A stretch of DNA of 44,878 nt from an uncultured Xanthobacter sp. Its GTDB lineage: Bacteria > Pseudomonadota > Alphaproteobacteria > Rhizobiales > Xanthobacteraceae. The DNA lies in contig CALMSN010000127.1 of NCBI GenBank assembly GCA_937872325.1, positions 1-44,878 on the forward strand, written 5' to 3'. A program made the translations under genes and the position numbers. Below are positions 17,030 through 25,212 of the stretch, piece after piece. Numbering within the stretch: the stretch's first letter is position 1; each line of letters begins with the position of its first letter. Below the pieces are notes generated by a model. That model worked only from the letters and a program-made list of their open reading frames with translations, did no database searches and was not told the origin of the DNA.

Positions 17030-17082
17030 AGTATTAATGATTTTGTCTTAATCAAATTAAATCATTACAGATTTGTAATGTT
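17030..17082. promoter_or_regulatory. AT-rich region with inverted repeats upstream of the ybdK-like gene
   Basis: Two nested inverted repeats occur in an AT-rich block: AATGATTT (17036-17043) with AAATCATT (17059-17066), and ATTACA-GATT-TGTAAT (17064-17079). The second is a compact palindrome of the size of a repressor site. The block sits about 175 bp upstream of the next gene and is very unlike the GC-rich surroundings. Confidence 0.45.
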
Positions 17083-17253
17083 GGCAATTGTGCGGTGCGG
17101 TAAGCGATTGAGTTCGGTTACATCTTGAAATTCATTCCCGTGCCGCCGTATTTCAGTCCCAATTTCCCGCAGGCTTAACCTGAGTCGCGGCGGAACTGTC
17201 TCTTGGGGCAGGGCGTTTCTGCTTGATACTTTATCGGTTTTGGGGAGGGCGCC

Positions 17254-18375
17254 ATGTCGCACCAGTATCGCTTCGGCATCGAGGAAGAGTTCTTCGTGGT
17301 CGATGCCGAGACGAAAGCGGTCCAGCGTCGCATGCCCCAGGGCTTCTTCGCCGAGCTGAAGGACGTGCTGGGCAAGTCGGTGACGGTGGAGCTGCTGCAG
17401 TCGCAGCTCGAGATCGTCACCGCGCCGCAGGCGAGCATCAGCGGCGCCCGCGAGGATCTGCGCCACCTGCGCCGCACCGCCGCCTCGGTGGCCGCGTCGC
17501 ACGGGCTGGCGGTGATCGCTGCCGGCACCCACCCCACCGCCACCTGGGATGGCGTGCGCGCCAGCAAGGCCAAGCGCTACGACGACCTGATGCGCGACTT
17601 GCAGATGCTTGGCGAGCGCAACATGCTCTGCGGCCTGCATGTGCATGTGGAGCTGCCTGACCCCGACCAGCGGGTGGACGTGATGCGGCGCATGGTGCCC
17701 TACATCCCGCATTTCATCGCGCTCAGCACCTCCTCGCCGTTCTGGGCCTCGCGGCAGACCGGGCTGATGGGCTACCGCCTCGCCGCCTATGACGAGCTGC
17801 CGCGCACCGGCCTGCCGGAGATGTTCGAGAACACCGCCGCCTACGAGCGCTATGTGGATGCCCTGGTCTCGGCCCGCGCCATCACCGATTCCAGCTATGT
17901 CTGGTGGGCGTTGCGGCCCTCCCGCGCCCATCCGACCCTGGAGCTGCGGGCCCCCGACAGCTGCACCCGCATCGAGGACACGGTAGCCCTCACCGCCCTC
18001 TACCGGGCGCTGGTGCGCTTCCTGGTGCGCAACCCCCACCACAACCGCGACGTCGGATCGGTGGACCGCGCCATCGCCGGCGAGAACAAGTGGCGGGCGC
18101 AGCGCTACGGCGTCCACGGCTCCTTCGTCGACCTCGCCCAGCGCCGCGCGGTGGCGGTGAGCGATGCGGTGGACGGCCTCCTCCACCTGGTCGGCGAGGA
18201 CGCAGAGGCGCTCGACTGCCACGACGACCTCATGCACGTGCGCACCATCGCGGCCGCCGGCACCAGCGCCGACGTGCAGCTCGCAGTCTACCAGGAGGCC
18301 CAGCACCGCACCGGCAATCGCGGCGAGGCGCTGGGCGCGGTGAAGGCCTGGCTCGCCCAGGCGACGCTGCAGTGA
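17254..18375 (+). CDS. YbdK-type carboxylate-amine ligase (GCS2 family)
   Basis: A 373-residue member of the glutamate-cysteine ligase 2 family. The N-terminal [12 protein letters not shown] carries the acidic metal/substrate residues; other family parts are [33 protein letters not shown] and [20 protein letters not shown]. coli YbdK has weak glutamate-cysteine ligase activity, so a gamma-glutamyl or similar peptide bond is the likely product; the true substrate is unknown. GGGAGGG stands about 7 bp before the ATG at 17254. An AT-rich region with palindromes lies upstream, which suggests regulation. Confidence 0.9.
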   Translation: MSHQYRFGIEEEFFVVDAETKAVQRRMPQGFFAELKDVLGKSVTVELLQSQLEIVTAPQASISGAREDLRHLRRTAASVAASHGLAVIAAGTHPTATWDGVRASKAKRYDDLMRDLQMLGERNMLCGLHVHVELPDPDQRVDVMRRMVPYIPHFIALSTSSPFWASRQTGLMGYRLAAYDELPRTGLPEMFENTAAYERYVDALVSARAITDSSYVWWALRPSRAHPTLELRAPDSCTRIEDTVALTALYRALVRFLVRNPHHNRDVGSVDRAIAGENKWRAQRYGVHGSFVDLAQRRAVAVSDAVDGLLHLVGEDAEALDCHDDLMHVRTIAAAGTSADVQLAVYQEAQHRTGNRGEALGAVKAWLAQATLQ

Positions 18376-18454
18376 GGCTGCCGGGGCCGTGAGGCGCCGG
18401 CAATGGCGGCCCCTCATCGAGCGGGCAGCGCGGTGCGGGCGTGATGGGCCTTTC

Positions 18455-18745
18455 GCGAGATCATCGGCCCCGGTCTTCGGCCGCTTCCGGCGGGTGAGAG
18501 CGCCCAGGCGCCGCGCTACCTTGAGCCGTGGCCCGTGAGCCATGCGCTCGGACCCTGGGCTGGGAGCTTCTAACAACACCTCTGGGCTGAGGATGGCCGA
18601 GGTCTCTTGGGTCTCCTGCCGGGCGCCGAACGCAGTCGATGCCGCAAGCCTCGGCAAGGATCGGCAACGCCGCAGGAAGCCAAAAGGCCCGGTCAGCCGA
18701 CCCCAGAGGTTGTGCCGGAAGCTCTAAAGCCTTGGCCCGGCGGCC
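18455..18745. repeat. Dispersed repeat, copy A
   Basis: Two parts match the region 32507-32710. One shares GGCCCCGGTCTTCGGCCG and a downstream CCTTGAGCC. The other shares GCGCCGA-CGCAGTCGATGCCG, GGATCGG, GCCGACC and GCTCTAAA-CC-TTGGCCC. By eye the match is about 75% with small gaps. In this copy the tail part precedes the head part, as in a tandem arrangement of units. No protein frame is conserved, so it may be an intergenic element or RNA. Confidence 0.5.
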
Positions 18746-18833
18746 ACAGGGCCGCCCCAAAGAAACGCTTTCTCAAGCCGGGGCCGCCAGTTTGGGCGGC
18801 TGCGGGGGCGGATCCCGCCGAATGTATCGCGCC

Positions 18834-18877
18834 GGAGTGCCTGCCCATCGGATGGCCATCCGATGGGGAAACACTCC
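18834..18877. repeat. Nested palindrome
   Basis: CCCATCGGATGG at 18844-18855 is followed directly by its exact reverse complement at 18856-18867, flanked by GGAGTG and CACTCC. It resembles the AGAGCGTTT hairpins by position and outer arms (GxAGTG / GAAACACTCC). Confidence 0.7.
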
Positions 18878-19015
18878 GAAATCCAAGACTGGCCTGCGTC
18901 AGCGTTTCCTGATGCGGGTCAGGCGCGGCCTTCCGGCATCCGTCTCCGATCGAGATCCTGGAGGGCGACCCGCCGCTGATGCGGCCCGATCGCGCTCCGC
19001 CCCGGATGAGGTTTC

Positions 19016-20488
19016 ATGACCCGCGTGCTGCCCCGCCCGCCGGCACAGAGCGAGCTTCCGCCGGCCCGGTCCGGCCCGGCGAACCTGCGACGGACCGTCG
19101 ATTGCGACATCTGCGTCGTCGGCGACGACCTCGCCGCCCATCTCCTGGCCTTCGACCTCGCCCATCGCGGCAACGACGTGGTGCTGGTGCCCGGCCAGCG
19201 CGCGCCGCGGCTCGGCATGGGCGGGGTGCTGGCGCCCGGCTTCCGGCTTGCGGTGAGCGACCTCGTGGAGCGGGTCGGCCCGGCGGATGCTCAGGAGCTC
19301 CTCCTGCTCAGCGCCGCCGCCGCCGCCCGCGGCATGGACATGGCGGGCGCCGCCGGGGTCCATGTGGGGCCGAAGGGCCGGCTGACGGTGGCCCGCAGCC
19401 ACGCCGCCGAAGCGCTGATGCGCGAGCACGAGGCCCGCGCAGCCCTGCTGCCGGAGTCCTCCGTGCTTCTGGATGCGGCCGATACCGCAGCGCTGCTGGA
19501 AACCGATCTGTTCGCCGCCGCCCTCGGCATCGTTCCGGCCGAGCGGGTGGATGGGCTCGCCCTCCATGCCGCGATCGCGGCTGCCGCAAGGGAGGAAGGC
19601 GTTCGGGTTCTGGGCGAGGCGGCGGCCTCGGTCGATGTGGGCGGGCTGCGCAAATATGTCTTCACCGCCGGGCAGCAGGTGCGCGCCTATCGGGTCGCCT
19701 TCTGCGGCGGCGCCGGGCTGGGCGGGATCTTGCCGGCCGTGGCCGCGGCGCTGGAGACCAGCATGTGGGTCTGCGGCACCCTCGTCGGCGAGAGGCGGCG
19801 GATCCATTATGGCGGGGTGGTGGAGGAGGCTGGCGCCACCGGGCTCGGCTTCCACTTCGACGGCGATGGCACCACCTTCGCCGCCGAGACGGCGACGCTG
19901 GTGCGCGGCCGGCGGGCGGTGGCGCGGGTGCTGCGCCGCCACGCCGGCGAGGCCTATCCCGAGCTGGCCGCCGCCGAGGGCCGGGAGGTGCGGGCGGTGC
20001 GCCTCGCCCGGCCGCGGCGGGGCATGCCGGGGATTCAGGAGAGGGCGCCGGGGGTCTTCCATGCGGTGACCGCCGGTGACGGCGAGCTGGCCCATGGGGT
20101 GCTGGCGGCCGGCCTCATCGCCGGCGCCATGCTGGACCGCGACGACCGGATCGCGCTGTTCCAGCCCTTCGGCCTGGAGCCGGCGGTGCAGACCATCGGC
20201 GGCGTGTCGCGTGTCGCGGCCTATTGGCATGCCCGGTTGACCGCCCAGCTCGCCCCCAGGGCCGTGGCCCCGGCGCAGGACGATCCGGCCGTGCCGGTCT
20301 CCTCGGTCGAGCCGGCGGCGATGGCTCCGTTGCGGCCGACGCCGCCGGTGGGCGAGGGAAGGGCGCCGTCCCAGCGTCCCGCCCGGGTTGGGCGGGGGGT
20401 GAAGGCGGCGGCCGATCTTTCGCGCGGCGCGGTTCGGGCGGCGCTCGGCATGGCGGTGCGCCATGGCCGCGGTCGCGACCAGGCCTGA
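19016..20488 (+). CDS. FAD-dependent oxidoreductase-like (DAO fold) protein with degenerate nucleotide-binding motif
   Basis: A 490-residue protein. Its second half keeps the shape of DAO-type amine oxidases: MPGIQERAPGVFHAVTAGDGELAHGVLAAGLIAGAML, then IALFQPF, matches the usual C-terminal pattern in outline. The N-terminal Rossmann motif is degraded: after the first beta strand it reads VVGDDLAAH (residues 34-42), so two of the three glycines of GxGxxG are replaced by Asp38 and Ala41. A Pro/Ala-rich basic tail of about 80 residues follows the fold. GGATGAGG lies upstream of the ATG at 19016. It may be a non-catalytic or altered-cofactor relative; substrate unknown. Confidence 0.75.
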   Translation: MTRVLPRPPAQSELPPARSGPANLRRTVDCDICVVGDDLAAHLLAFDLAHRGNDVVLVPGQRAPRLGMGGVLAPGFRLAVSDLVERVGPADAQELLLLSAAAAARGMDMAGAAGVHVGPKGRLTVARSHAAEALMREHEARAALLPESSVLLDAADTAALLETDLFAAALGIVPAERVDGLALHAAIAAAAREEGVRVLGEAAASVDVGGLRKYVFTAGQQVRAYRVAFCGGAGLGGILPAVAAALETSMWVCGTLVGERRRIHYGGVVEEAGATGLGFHFDGDGTTFAAETATLVRGRRAVARVLRRHAGEAYPELAAAEGREVRAVRLARPRRGMPGIQERAPGVFHAVTAGDGELAHGVLAAGLIAGAMLDRDDRIALFQPFGLEPAVQTIGGVSRVAAYWHARLTAQLAPRAVAPAQDDPAVPVSSVEPAAMAPLRPTPPVGEGRAPSQRPARVGRGVKAAADLSRGAVRAALGMAVRHGRGRDQA

Positions 20489-20827
20489 GGCATCCCGAAC
20501 ACCGCCGGAGCCCCGCGCGCCGTGGCCTGGAGCGTGCTCCCCTCCGCCGCAGCACGGGATCGCCCGGCGGGCATCCGCACGAGCCCCGGCCGGGAAGGTT
20601 CCGTTACGGCCGCATGACCGCGCGCGGCTTAGCCGGCGTTGCTTTTTTGCCACCAAATTCCACGGTGAAGCCGGTAAGCCCTGTTAGGCGAGCGTTCACC
20701 ACCCGCGCGGCCTTTGCTCATGTTCCGGGCAGGTGCAAGCTATAACGGGTCGTGGTGACGGCGCAGGCGTCGGACGCCGCGTATCGGGTACACATGGCGC
20801 GCCGCCAGGGGGCGCCGGACGAGGTGG
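20489..20827. other. Gene-free region upstream of the MipA/OmpV gene
   Basis: A 339-bp gap with a short TATAAC-like element near 20743 that could be a -10 box. No -35 hexamer at a normal distance and no repeat was recognised. Confidence 0.35.
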
Positions 20828-21679
20828 ATGATGGGGCGTATGGTTGGCAGCTGCCGGGTGGCGGGGATGGTGCTGGTCGCGGCATGCGGCCTTTCGGGCG
20901 TCGCCGGCGCCGCCGATCTCTATGCCACCAAGGCGCCCCCGGCGCCGGTGCAGGAAGACTGGTACGTCACCATCGGTGCCTCCGGCGTGCTGCAGCCCAC
21001 ATATCCGGGCGGTGACGAATATACCGTGCGCCCGGGCCTGATCTTCTCGATCTCCAAGGAGAGCGGGCTCAACACCTTCACCAGCGTGGACGACAGCCCG
21101 TCTTTCGCCCTGATCAATGCCGGCGCCTTCCGGGCCGGCCCCGCCGGCCGGCTGGACTGGGGGCGCGACGAGGGCGATTCGAATCGCCTGCGCGGCCTCG
21201 GCGACGTGGACTTCTCGCTCGAGGCGGGCGGCTTCGCGGAATGGTATCCGCTGGACTGGCTGCGCCTGCGCGGCGAACTGCGCTACGGCTTCGGCGGCTA
21301 CGAGGCGCTGATGGGCGATCTCGCGGCCGACGCCATCTTCTCTTCCGGGCCGTGGCGCTTCGCCGTCGGTCCCCGCCTTTCCTATGCCGGCGGCGGCTAC
21401 ATGGAAGCCTATTTCGGGGTTACCCCGCAGCAGGCGGCGACGGCTGCGCTGTTCCTCAATCCGCTGCCCGTCTTCAGCGCCTCGGGCGGCTTCGACAGCG
21501 CCGGCGTGCTGGCGCAGGTGACCTACGCATTCGGCAACGGCTTCACCGCCGGCGCCTTCGGCTCCTACAAGCACCTGCTGGGCGATGCCTCCTCATCGCC
21601 GCTCACCGCGGATTCCAATCAGTTCTCCGCCGGCCTGTCGCTGAGCTACACCTTCAACATCGGCAAGGGTTTCTGGTGA
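20828..21679 (+). CDS. MipA/OmpV family outer-membrane protein
   Basis: A 283-residue secreted protein. A signal peptide covers about residues 1-28 (hydrophobic VAGMVLVAACGLSGVAGAA). The mature part starts ADLYATKAPPAPVQEDWYVTIG and continues with alternating beta-strand sequence, including the family-like AYFGVTPQQAATA and the C-terminal strand LSLSYTFNIGKGFW, ending in an aromatic residue as outer-membrane barrels do. MipA/OmpV proteins are barrels that scaffold murein synthesis or respond to osmolarity. ATG codons at 20828 and 20831 are adjacent. A clear terminator follows. Confidence 0.85.
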   Translation: MMGRMVGSCRVAGMVLVAACGLSGVAGAADLYATKAPPAPVQEDWYVTIGASGVLQPTYPGGDEYTVRPGLIFSISKESGLNTFTSVDDSPSFALINAGAFRAGPAGRLDWGRDEGDSNRLRGLGDVDFSLEAGGFAEWYPLDWLRLRGELRYGFGGYEALMGDLAADAIFSSGPWRFAVGPRLSYAGGGYMEAYFGVTPQQAATAALFLNPLPVFSASGGFDSAGVLAQVTYAFGNGFTAGAFGSYKHLLGDASSSPLTADSNQFSAGLSLSYTFNIGKGFW

Positions 21680-21741
21680 GCGGGGCGGCCTGACAGGCCG
21701 CCGGAGCCGCCCGCGGGGCGAACGCCTGGATCGACAACACA

Positions 21742-21779
21742 AATGGCCGGCCCCCCAGGGACCGGCCATTCTGCTTTTT
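21742..21779 (+). terminator. Intrinsic terminator after the MipA/OmpV gene
   Basis: AATGGCCGG pairs with CCGGCCATT across an 11-base loop and is followed by CTGCTTTTT. It lies about 60 bp after the stop codon. Confidence 0.85.
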
Positions 21780-21786
21780 AGGTCCC

Positions 21787-22297
21787 CGGTGGCCGTTTCG
21801 GGCCGCCCGCCGCTCATGATGTCTCTCGCCCGCGCTCACCTTGGGAGCCCCGCCTGGGTGCGGGTAAGACGGGGTCGATGGCATCAACCTCGCCGCCGGT
21901 GGCCGGCCCGCCTGCGCTGGGCCTGGCTCAGCTTTCCTATCGGAAGGATCGCCCTCGCCGCGACGGCCGTCCACCGCTCATGACGTTTCTGGACCGCGCT
22001 CACCCCTTGAGCGCGCCCCATCCTGGATGCGGGGGAAGACGGGGCGATGGTATCAACCTCGCCGGCGGCCGGCTCGCCTGCGCTGGGCCTGGCTCAGCTT
22101 TCCTTATTGGAAGGATCGCCCTCGCCACGACGGCGGCCCGCCGCTCACCACGTTTCTGGCCCTCGCGCTCACCCCTTGAGCGCGGTCCGCCTGGATGCGG
22201 GGAAGTCCTGGGTCGACGGCATCAACCTCCCCGGCGGCCGGTCCGCCTGTGCGGGGCCCGGCTCAGCTTTCCTTGTCGGGAGCATCGCCCTCGCCGC
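21787..22297. repeat. Three-copy tandem repeat, unit about 167 bp
   Basis: The block CTCAGCTTTCC recurs at 21927, 22093 and 22262, giving periods of 166 and 169 bp. Each unit also has a CCGCTCA-ACGTTTCTGG block (ATGTCTCTCG in the first), a GGATGCGGG-AAG block and GGCATCAACCTC or a close variant. Units 2 and 3 contain the hairpin GCGCTCA-CCCCT-TGAGCGC. The third copy includes the last codons and stop of the minus-strand gene at 22263, so units 1 and 2 carry duplicated gene ends. Confidence 0.85.
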
Positions 22298-22571
22298 GAT
22301 GGCGGGTGGCCTCGTAGCCGATGATGAGGGCGCCGCCCGCCGCCGCAGCAGCCGCGGCGCCCTTGTCGGCGCCGGGCTCCTCGCCGCCGACCTTGGGATG
22401 CTCCTCGCGCGCCAGCCCGAAGTCGGCCGGCGGGGTGGATGCCGCCGGCTGGCGGTGGGGGTTGGGACCCGGCTTCAGCGGGCGAGTTTTGCGGCCGCAC
22501 AGGATGGAGAAGAACACCGCCACCGGCACCGCCGCAGCCCGCCGCGCGAGGAGGAATACGATGGCGCTCAT
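22263..22571 (-). CDS. Small membrane-anchored protein downstream of moxR
   Basis: A 102-residue protein with an N-terminal hydrophobic segment (MSAIVFLLARRAAAVPVAVF) and a Pro/Ala/Gly-rich polar remainder with another weakly hydrophobic stretch (about 75-87, KGAAAAAAAGGALIIGY). No family is recognised. Its ATG lies 3 bp after the stop of the MoxR-like ATPase, so the two are co-translated or at least co-transcribed. MoxR genes are often followed by a von Willebrand A gene; here this protein takes that place. The last eleven codons fall in the third unit of the tandem array downstream. Confidence 0.7.
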   Translation of the reverse strand: MSAIVFLLARRAAAVPVAVFFSILCGRKTRPLKPGPNPHRQPAASTPPADFGLAREEHPKVGGEEPGADKGAAAAAAAGGALIIGYEATRHRGEGDAPDKES

Positions 22572-22574
22572 GGC

Positions 22575-23420
22575 TCAGCGCTGCTCGCGGCGCGCCATGA
22601 AGGCGAGCCGCTCGAACAGGTGCACGTCCTGCTCGTTCTTGAGCAGCGCCCCGTGCAGCGGCGGAATGGTCTTGCGGATGTCCTGCTCGCGCAGGGTCTC
22701 GGCCTCCACGTCCTCGGCGAGCAGCAGCTTCAGCCAGTCGATGAGCTCGGAGGTGGAGGGCTTCTTCTTCAGCCCGGGGACGTCCCGCAGATCGTAGAAT
22801 AGCCGCAGCGCCTCGCCGACCAGGCGCTGCTTGATGCCGGGAAAGTGCACCTCGACGATGGCCCGCATGGTCTGCGCGTCCGGGAAGCGGATGTAGTGGA
22901 AGAAGCAGCGGCGCAGGAAGGCGTCCGGCAGCTCCTTCTCGTTGTTGGAGGTGATGATGACCACCGGGCGCTGGCGCGCCTTCACCTGCTCGCCGGTCTC
23001 GTAGACGTGGAACTCCATGCGGTCGAGTTCCTGCAACAGGTCGTTGGGGAACTCGATATCCGCCTTGTCCACCTCGTCGATGAGCAGCACCGGGCGGGCA
23101 TCGGCGGCGAAGGCGGTCCACAGCTTGCCCTTGCGGATGTAGTTGGCGATGTCGTGGACCCGCGCATCGCCGAGCTGGCTGTCGCGCAGGCGGGCGACGG
23201 CATCATATTCATAGAGCCCCTGCTGGGCCTTGGTGGTGGACTTGACGTGCCACTCGATGAGCGGCGCGCCGAGGGCGGCCGCCACCTCCTGGGCCAGCAC
23301 CGTCTTGCCGGTGCCCGGCTCTCCTTTCACCAGAAGCGGCCGCTGGAGCACGATGGCGGCATTGACGGCGATCTTCAGGTCGTCGGTGGCGACGTAGCTC
23401 TTCGTGCCCTCGAAACGCAT
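22575..23420 (-). CDS. MoxR-family AAA+ ATPase
   Basis: A 281-residue AAA+ ATPase. Walker A is GEPGTGKT (about residues 33-40), Walker B LLIDEVDK, and sensor 1 the Asn of IITSNNEKELPDAFLRRC, followed by an arginine finger region and a helical lid. MoxR proteins act as chaperones that mature protein complexes, usually with a VWA partner. The ATG at 23420 is the first methionine before the fold; the frame remains open far upstream in low-complexity sequence. It is followed after 3 bp by a small membrane protein and diverges from dksA. Confidence 0.9.
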   Translation of the reverse strand: MRFEGTKSYVATDDLKIAVNAAIVLQRPLLVKGEPGTGKTVLAQEVAAALGAPLIEWHVKSTTKAQQGLYEYDAVARLRDSQLGDARVHDIANYIRKGKLWTAFAADARPVLLIDEVDKADIEFPNDLLQELDRMEFHVYETGEQVKARQRPVVIITSNNEKELPDAFLRRCFFHYIRFPDAQTMRAIVEVHFPGIKQRLVGEALRLFYDLRDVPGLKKKPSTSELIDWLKLLLAEDVEAETLREQDIRKTIPPLHGALLKNEQDVHLFERLAFMARREQR

Positions 23421-23650
23421 CGGCAGATCCTTCGCAGCGCTGCGCTGCCCGAGAGACCGGCGGCCCGGACGGACCCCGGTGAGGTCCGCTGGCGCAAGCC
23501 GTTTCCCGTCCACGATTTTAAGAGCGCGAACCGGCCGGACGCCGGCGCGCTGGCGCGGGCCGGCCGGTCGAGGCTCCGGAGGCGCAGGGTCGAGGGGCAG
23601 GGCGCCGGCGTCAAGCCCCGCGACGCCGCGGCGCAATGCTGCGATTGCGG

Positions 23651-23679
23651 TTGTCGCGGGCCGGGCGCGCCGATATAAG
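23651..23679 (+). promoter_or_regulatory. Possible promoter of dksA
   Basis: TTGTCG and TATAAG are separated by exactly 17 bp, a good spacing for a housekeeping sigma factor, about 170 bp upstream of the dksA start. The gap 23421-23852 contains no gene. Confidence 0.45.
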
Positions 23680-23852
23680 CGCGGCGACCTTGGAACGTCG
23701 GCCCGTCCGCTCGTGTTGACGCCGCGTCGCACCGAAGGGCTGGTCGAGCGTTTCAGTTCGTTGAGGGGGAGGATTGCCACCTGTCCGGCACGTCGCCGGA
23801 GCCGGCGGCCGCTCCCCGGGGGATCAACGATGCTTGATCGAGGACATTGGTG

Positions 23853-24269
23853 ATGTCGACGCAAATCGACGAAGACTACCACCCCCGCGAGGACGAGCCT
23901 TTCATGAACGACAGGCAGCGCGAGTATTTCCGCGCCAAGCTGTTGGTTTGGAAGGAAGACATCCTCAAGGAGGCGCGCGAGACCCTGCAGCATCTCCAGG
24001 ACGAGAACCAGAACCACCCGGATCTCGCCGACCGGGCCTCCTCGGAGACCGATCGCTCCATCGAGCTGCGCGCCCGTGATCGCCAGCGCAAGCTGATCGC
24101 CAAGATCGACGCCGCGCTGCAGCGGATCGAGGACGGCAGCTACGGCTATTGCGAGGATACCGGCGAGCCGATCTCGCTGAAGCGGCTGGAGGCTCGCCCC
24201 ATCGCCACCCTCTCGGTGGAAGCCCAGGAGCGCCACGAGCGGCGCGAGCGCGTCTACCGCGACGACTGA
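23853..24269 (+). CDS. dksA: DksA-type RNA polymerase-binding transcription factor
   Basis: A 138-residue DksA that binds in the RNA polymerase secondary channel and works with ppGpp. The coiled-coil tip motif DxxDxA is present (Asp57, Asp60, Ala62). The zinc-finger positions read Cys100, Thr103, Ser121 and Ala124 with the spacing C-x2-C-x17-C-x2-C, so three of the four cysteines are gone and zinc binding is unlikely. The rest (SLKRLEARPIATL and the basic C-terminal helix) is conserved. The ATG at 23853 is chosen over an upstream in-frame ATG because AGGA lies just before. Single-cysteine DksA is usual in alphaproteobacteria. Confidence 0.93.
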   Translation: MSTQIDEDYHPREDEPFMNDRQREYFRAKLLVWKEDILKEARETLQHLQDENQNHPDLADRASSETDRSIELRARDRQRKLIAKIDAALQRIEDGSYGYCEDTGEPISLKRLEARPIATLSVEAQERHERRERVYRDD

Positions 24270-25212
24270 TTCCCCGATTCTGGGCCGGGGCTCCGCGCGG
24301 TCCCGGTTCCGCGTGCGCGCGTGTTGAGTCGCCGCGACCCGACCGGCATCGCCCGCACCAGCCGAGCAGGGCCGCCCTCCCGCGCGAGGGCCGCCGCAGT
24401 GGGGTTCGACCCCTGGTCGCCCCAGAATCGTTCCGGGCCTGCCGGCCGCCTATGCCCCATTGAGCGTCCCGAGCGGGATTTCACCCCCGGACGGCATGGT
24501 GGTTCCGCGGGGCTGCGAATCCGTCGCCCGCGCTCCATGTCCTGACGCGCCTCCCGACCTGATTCATTCCGACCCTTTCGGTGCCGCGGCTCCCGGCAGG
24601 CCGAATCCGGGCCGGATGCAGCTCAATGCCTGCGTCTGCGGCAGCGCTTTTCGGACTCGCGCCCCGTCGATCGCCCCCATTCACCATTCCGCAAGAGGCT
24701 TTGACGGATTCTCCAGCGGCACGATCGGCCGGAATTCGCCTTGCGGATGGGGCTTGCCGGGTCAGTGGGCGCCCACAACCGGTGGGTGTGGGGCACACGC
24801 CGGAGTTCGTCGCGCAGGGCCGGGCAACGCGGGCAAGGACCCCGGGCGGGGCCGTCCGTAAAGGAAATGCGCCACCTGATTACCGCACTCCAAACCCCGA
24901 AAAGGTATTTTCGTAGGTGATGGAGGTCAGTGCCATTCCTGCAACACCGCCGGGAAAAGCATCATCTTGGCCGTCACATTGGTCCTCTTCTGATTGATCA
25001 CAGGTTTGCCTTTTGTATGTTGGCTTTGCGACGAAGGGGGGCAGAACCCCGGTCGCCACAAAGCACGCAACCTGATCGCCGTGACGGCGGCAGGTGCCCA
25101 CAAACGGGGCAGCATCGTGTGGCGTGGGAATCGGGGCAAGAACCTCTCGGGGGTGCGAGTGGCACCGACGACGCGGAACTCGCTCCCTCGGAACCAAACT
25201 TGGAGGTTGACG
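24270..25212. other. Long gene-free region upstream of the first porin
   Basis: About 940 bp with only short low-complexity frames. Towards its right end the base composition becomes less GC-rich. A TTGATC-16-TATGTT pair at 24994-25021 could be a promoter for the porin, leaving a leader of about 190 nt. No riboswitch was recognised; a long regulated 5' leader is common for porin mRNAs. Confidence 0.4.

Larger units (their letters stand above)
18376..19015. other. Gene-free region with repeats
   Basis: About 640 bp without a convincing coding frame. It contains dispersed repeat copy A and the palindrome at 18834-18877. No tRNA or terminator with a clear T run was found. Confidence 0.5.

Noticed and set aside
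21787-22297. CRISPR array
   Set aside because: The repeats are about 167 bp and contiguous without short unique spacers; no cas gene is present.
24398-24420. tRNA-like T arm GGGGTTCGACCCC
   Set aside because: The stem closes with a five-base loop when paired, and no acceptor, anticodon or D arm can be built around it.
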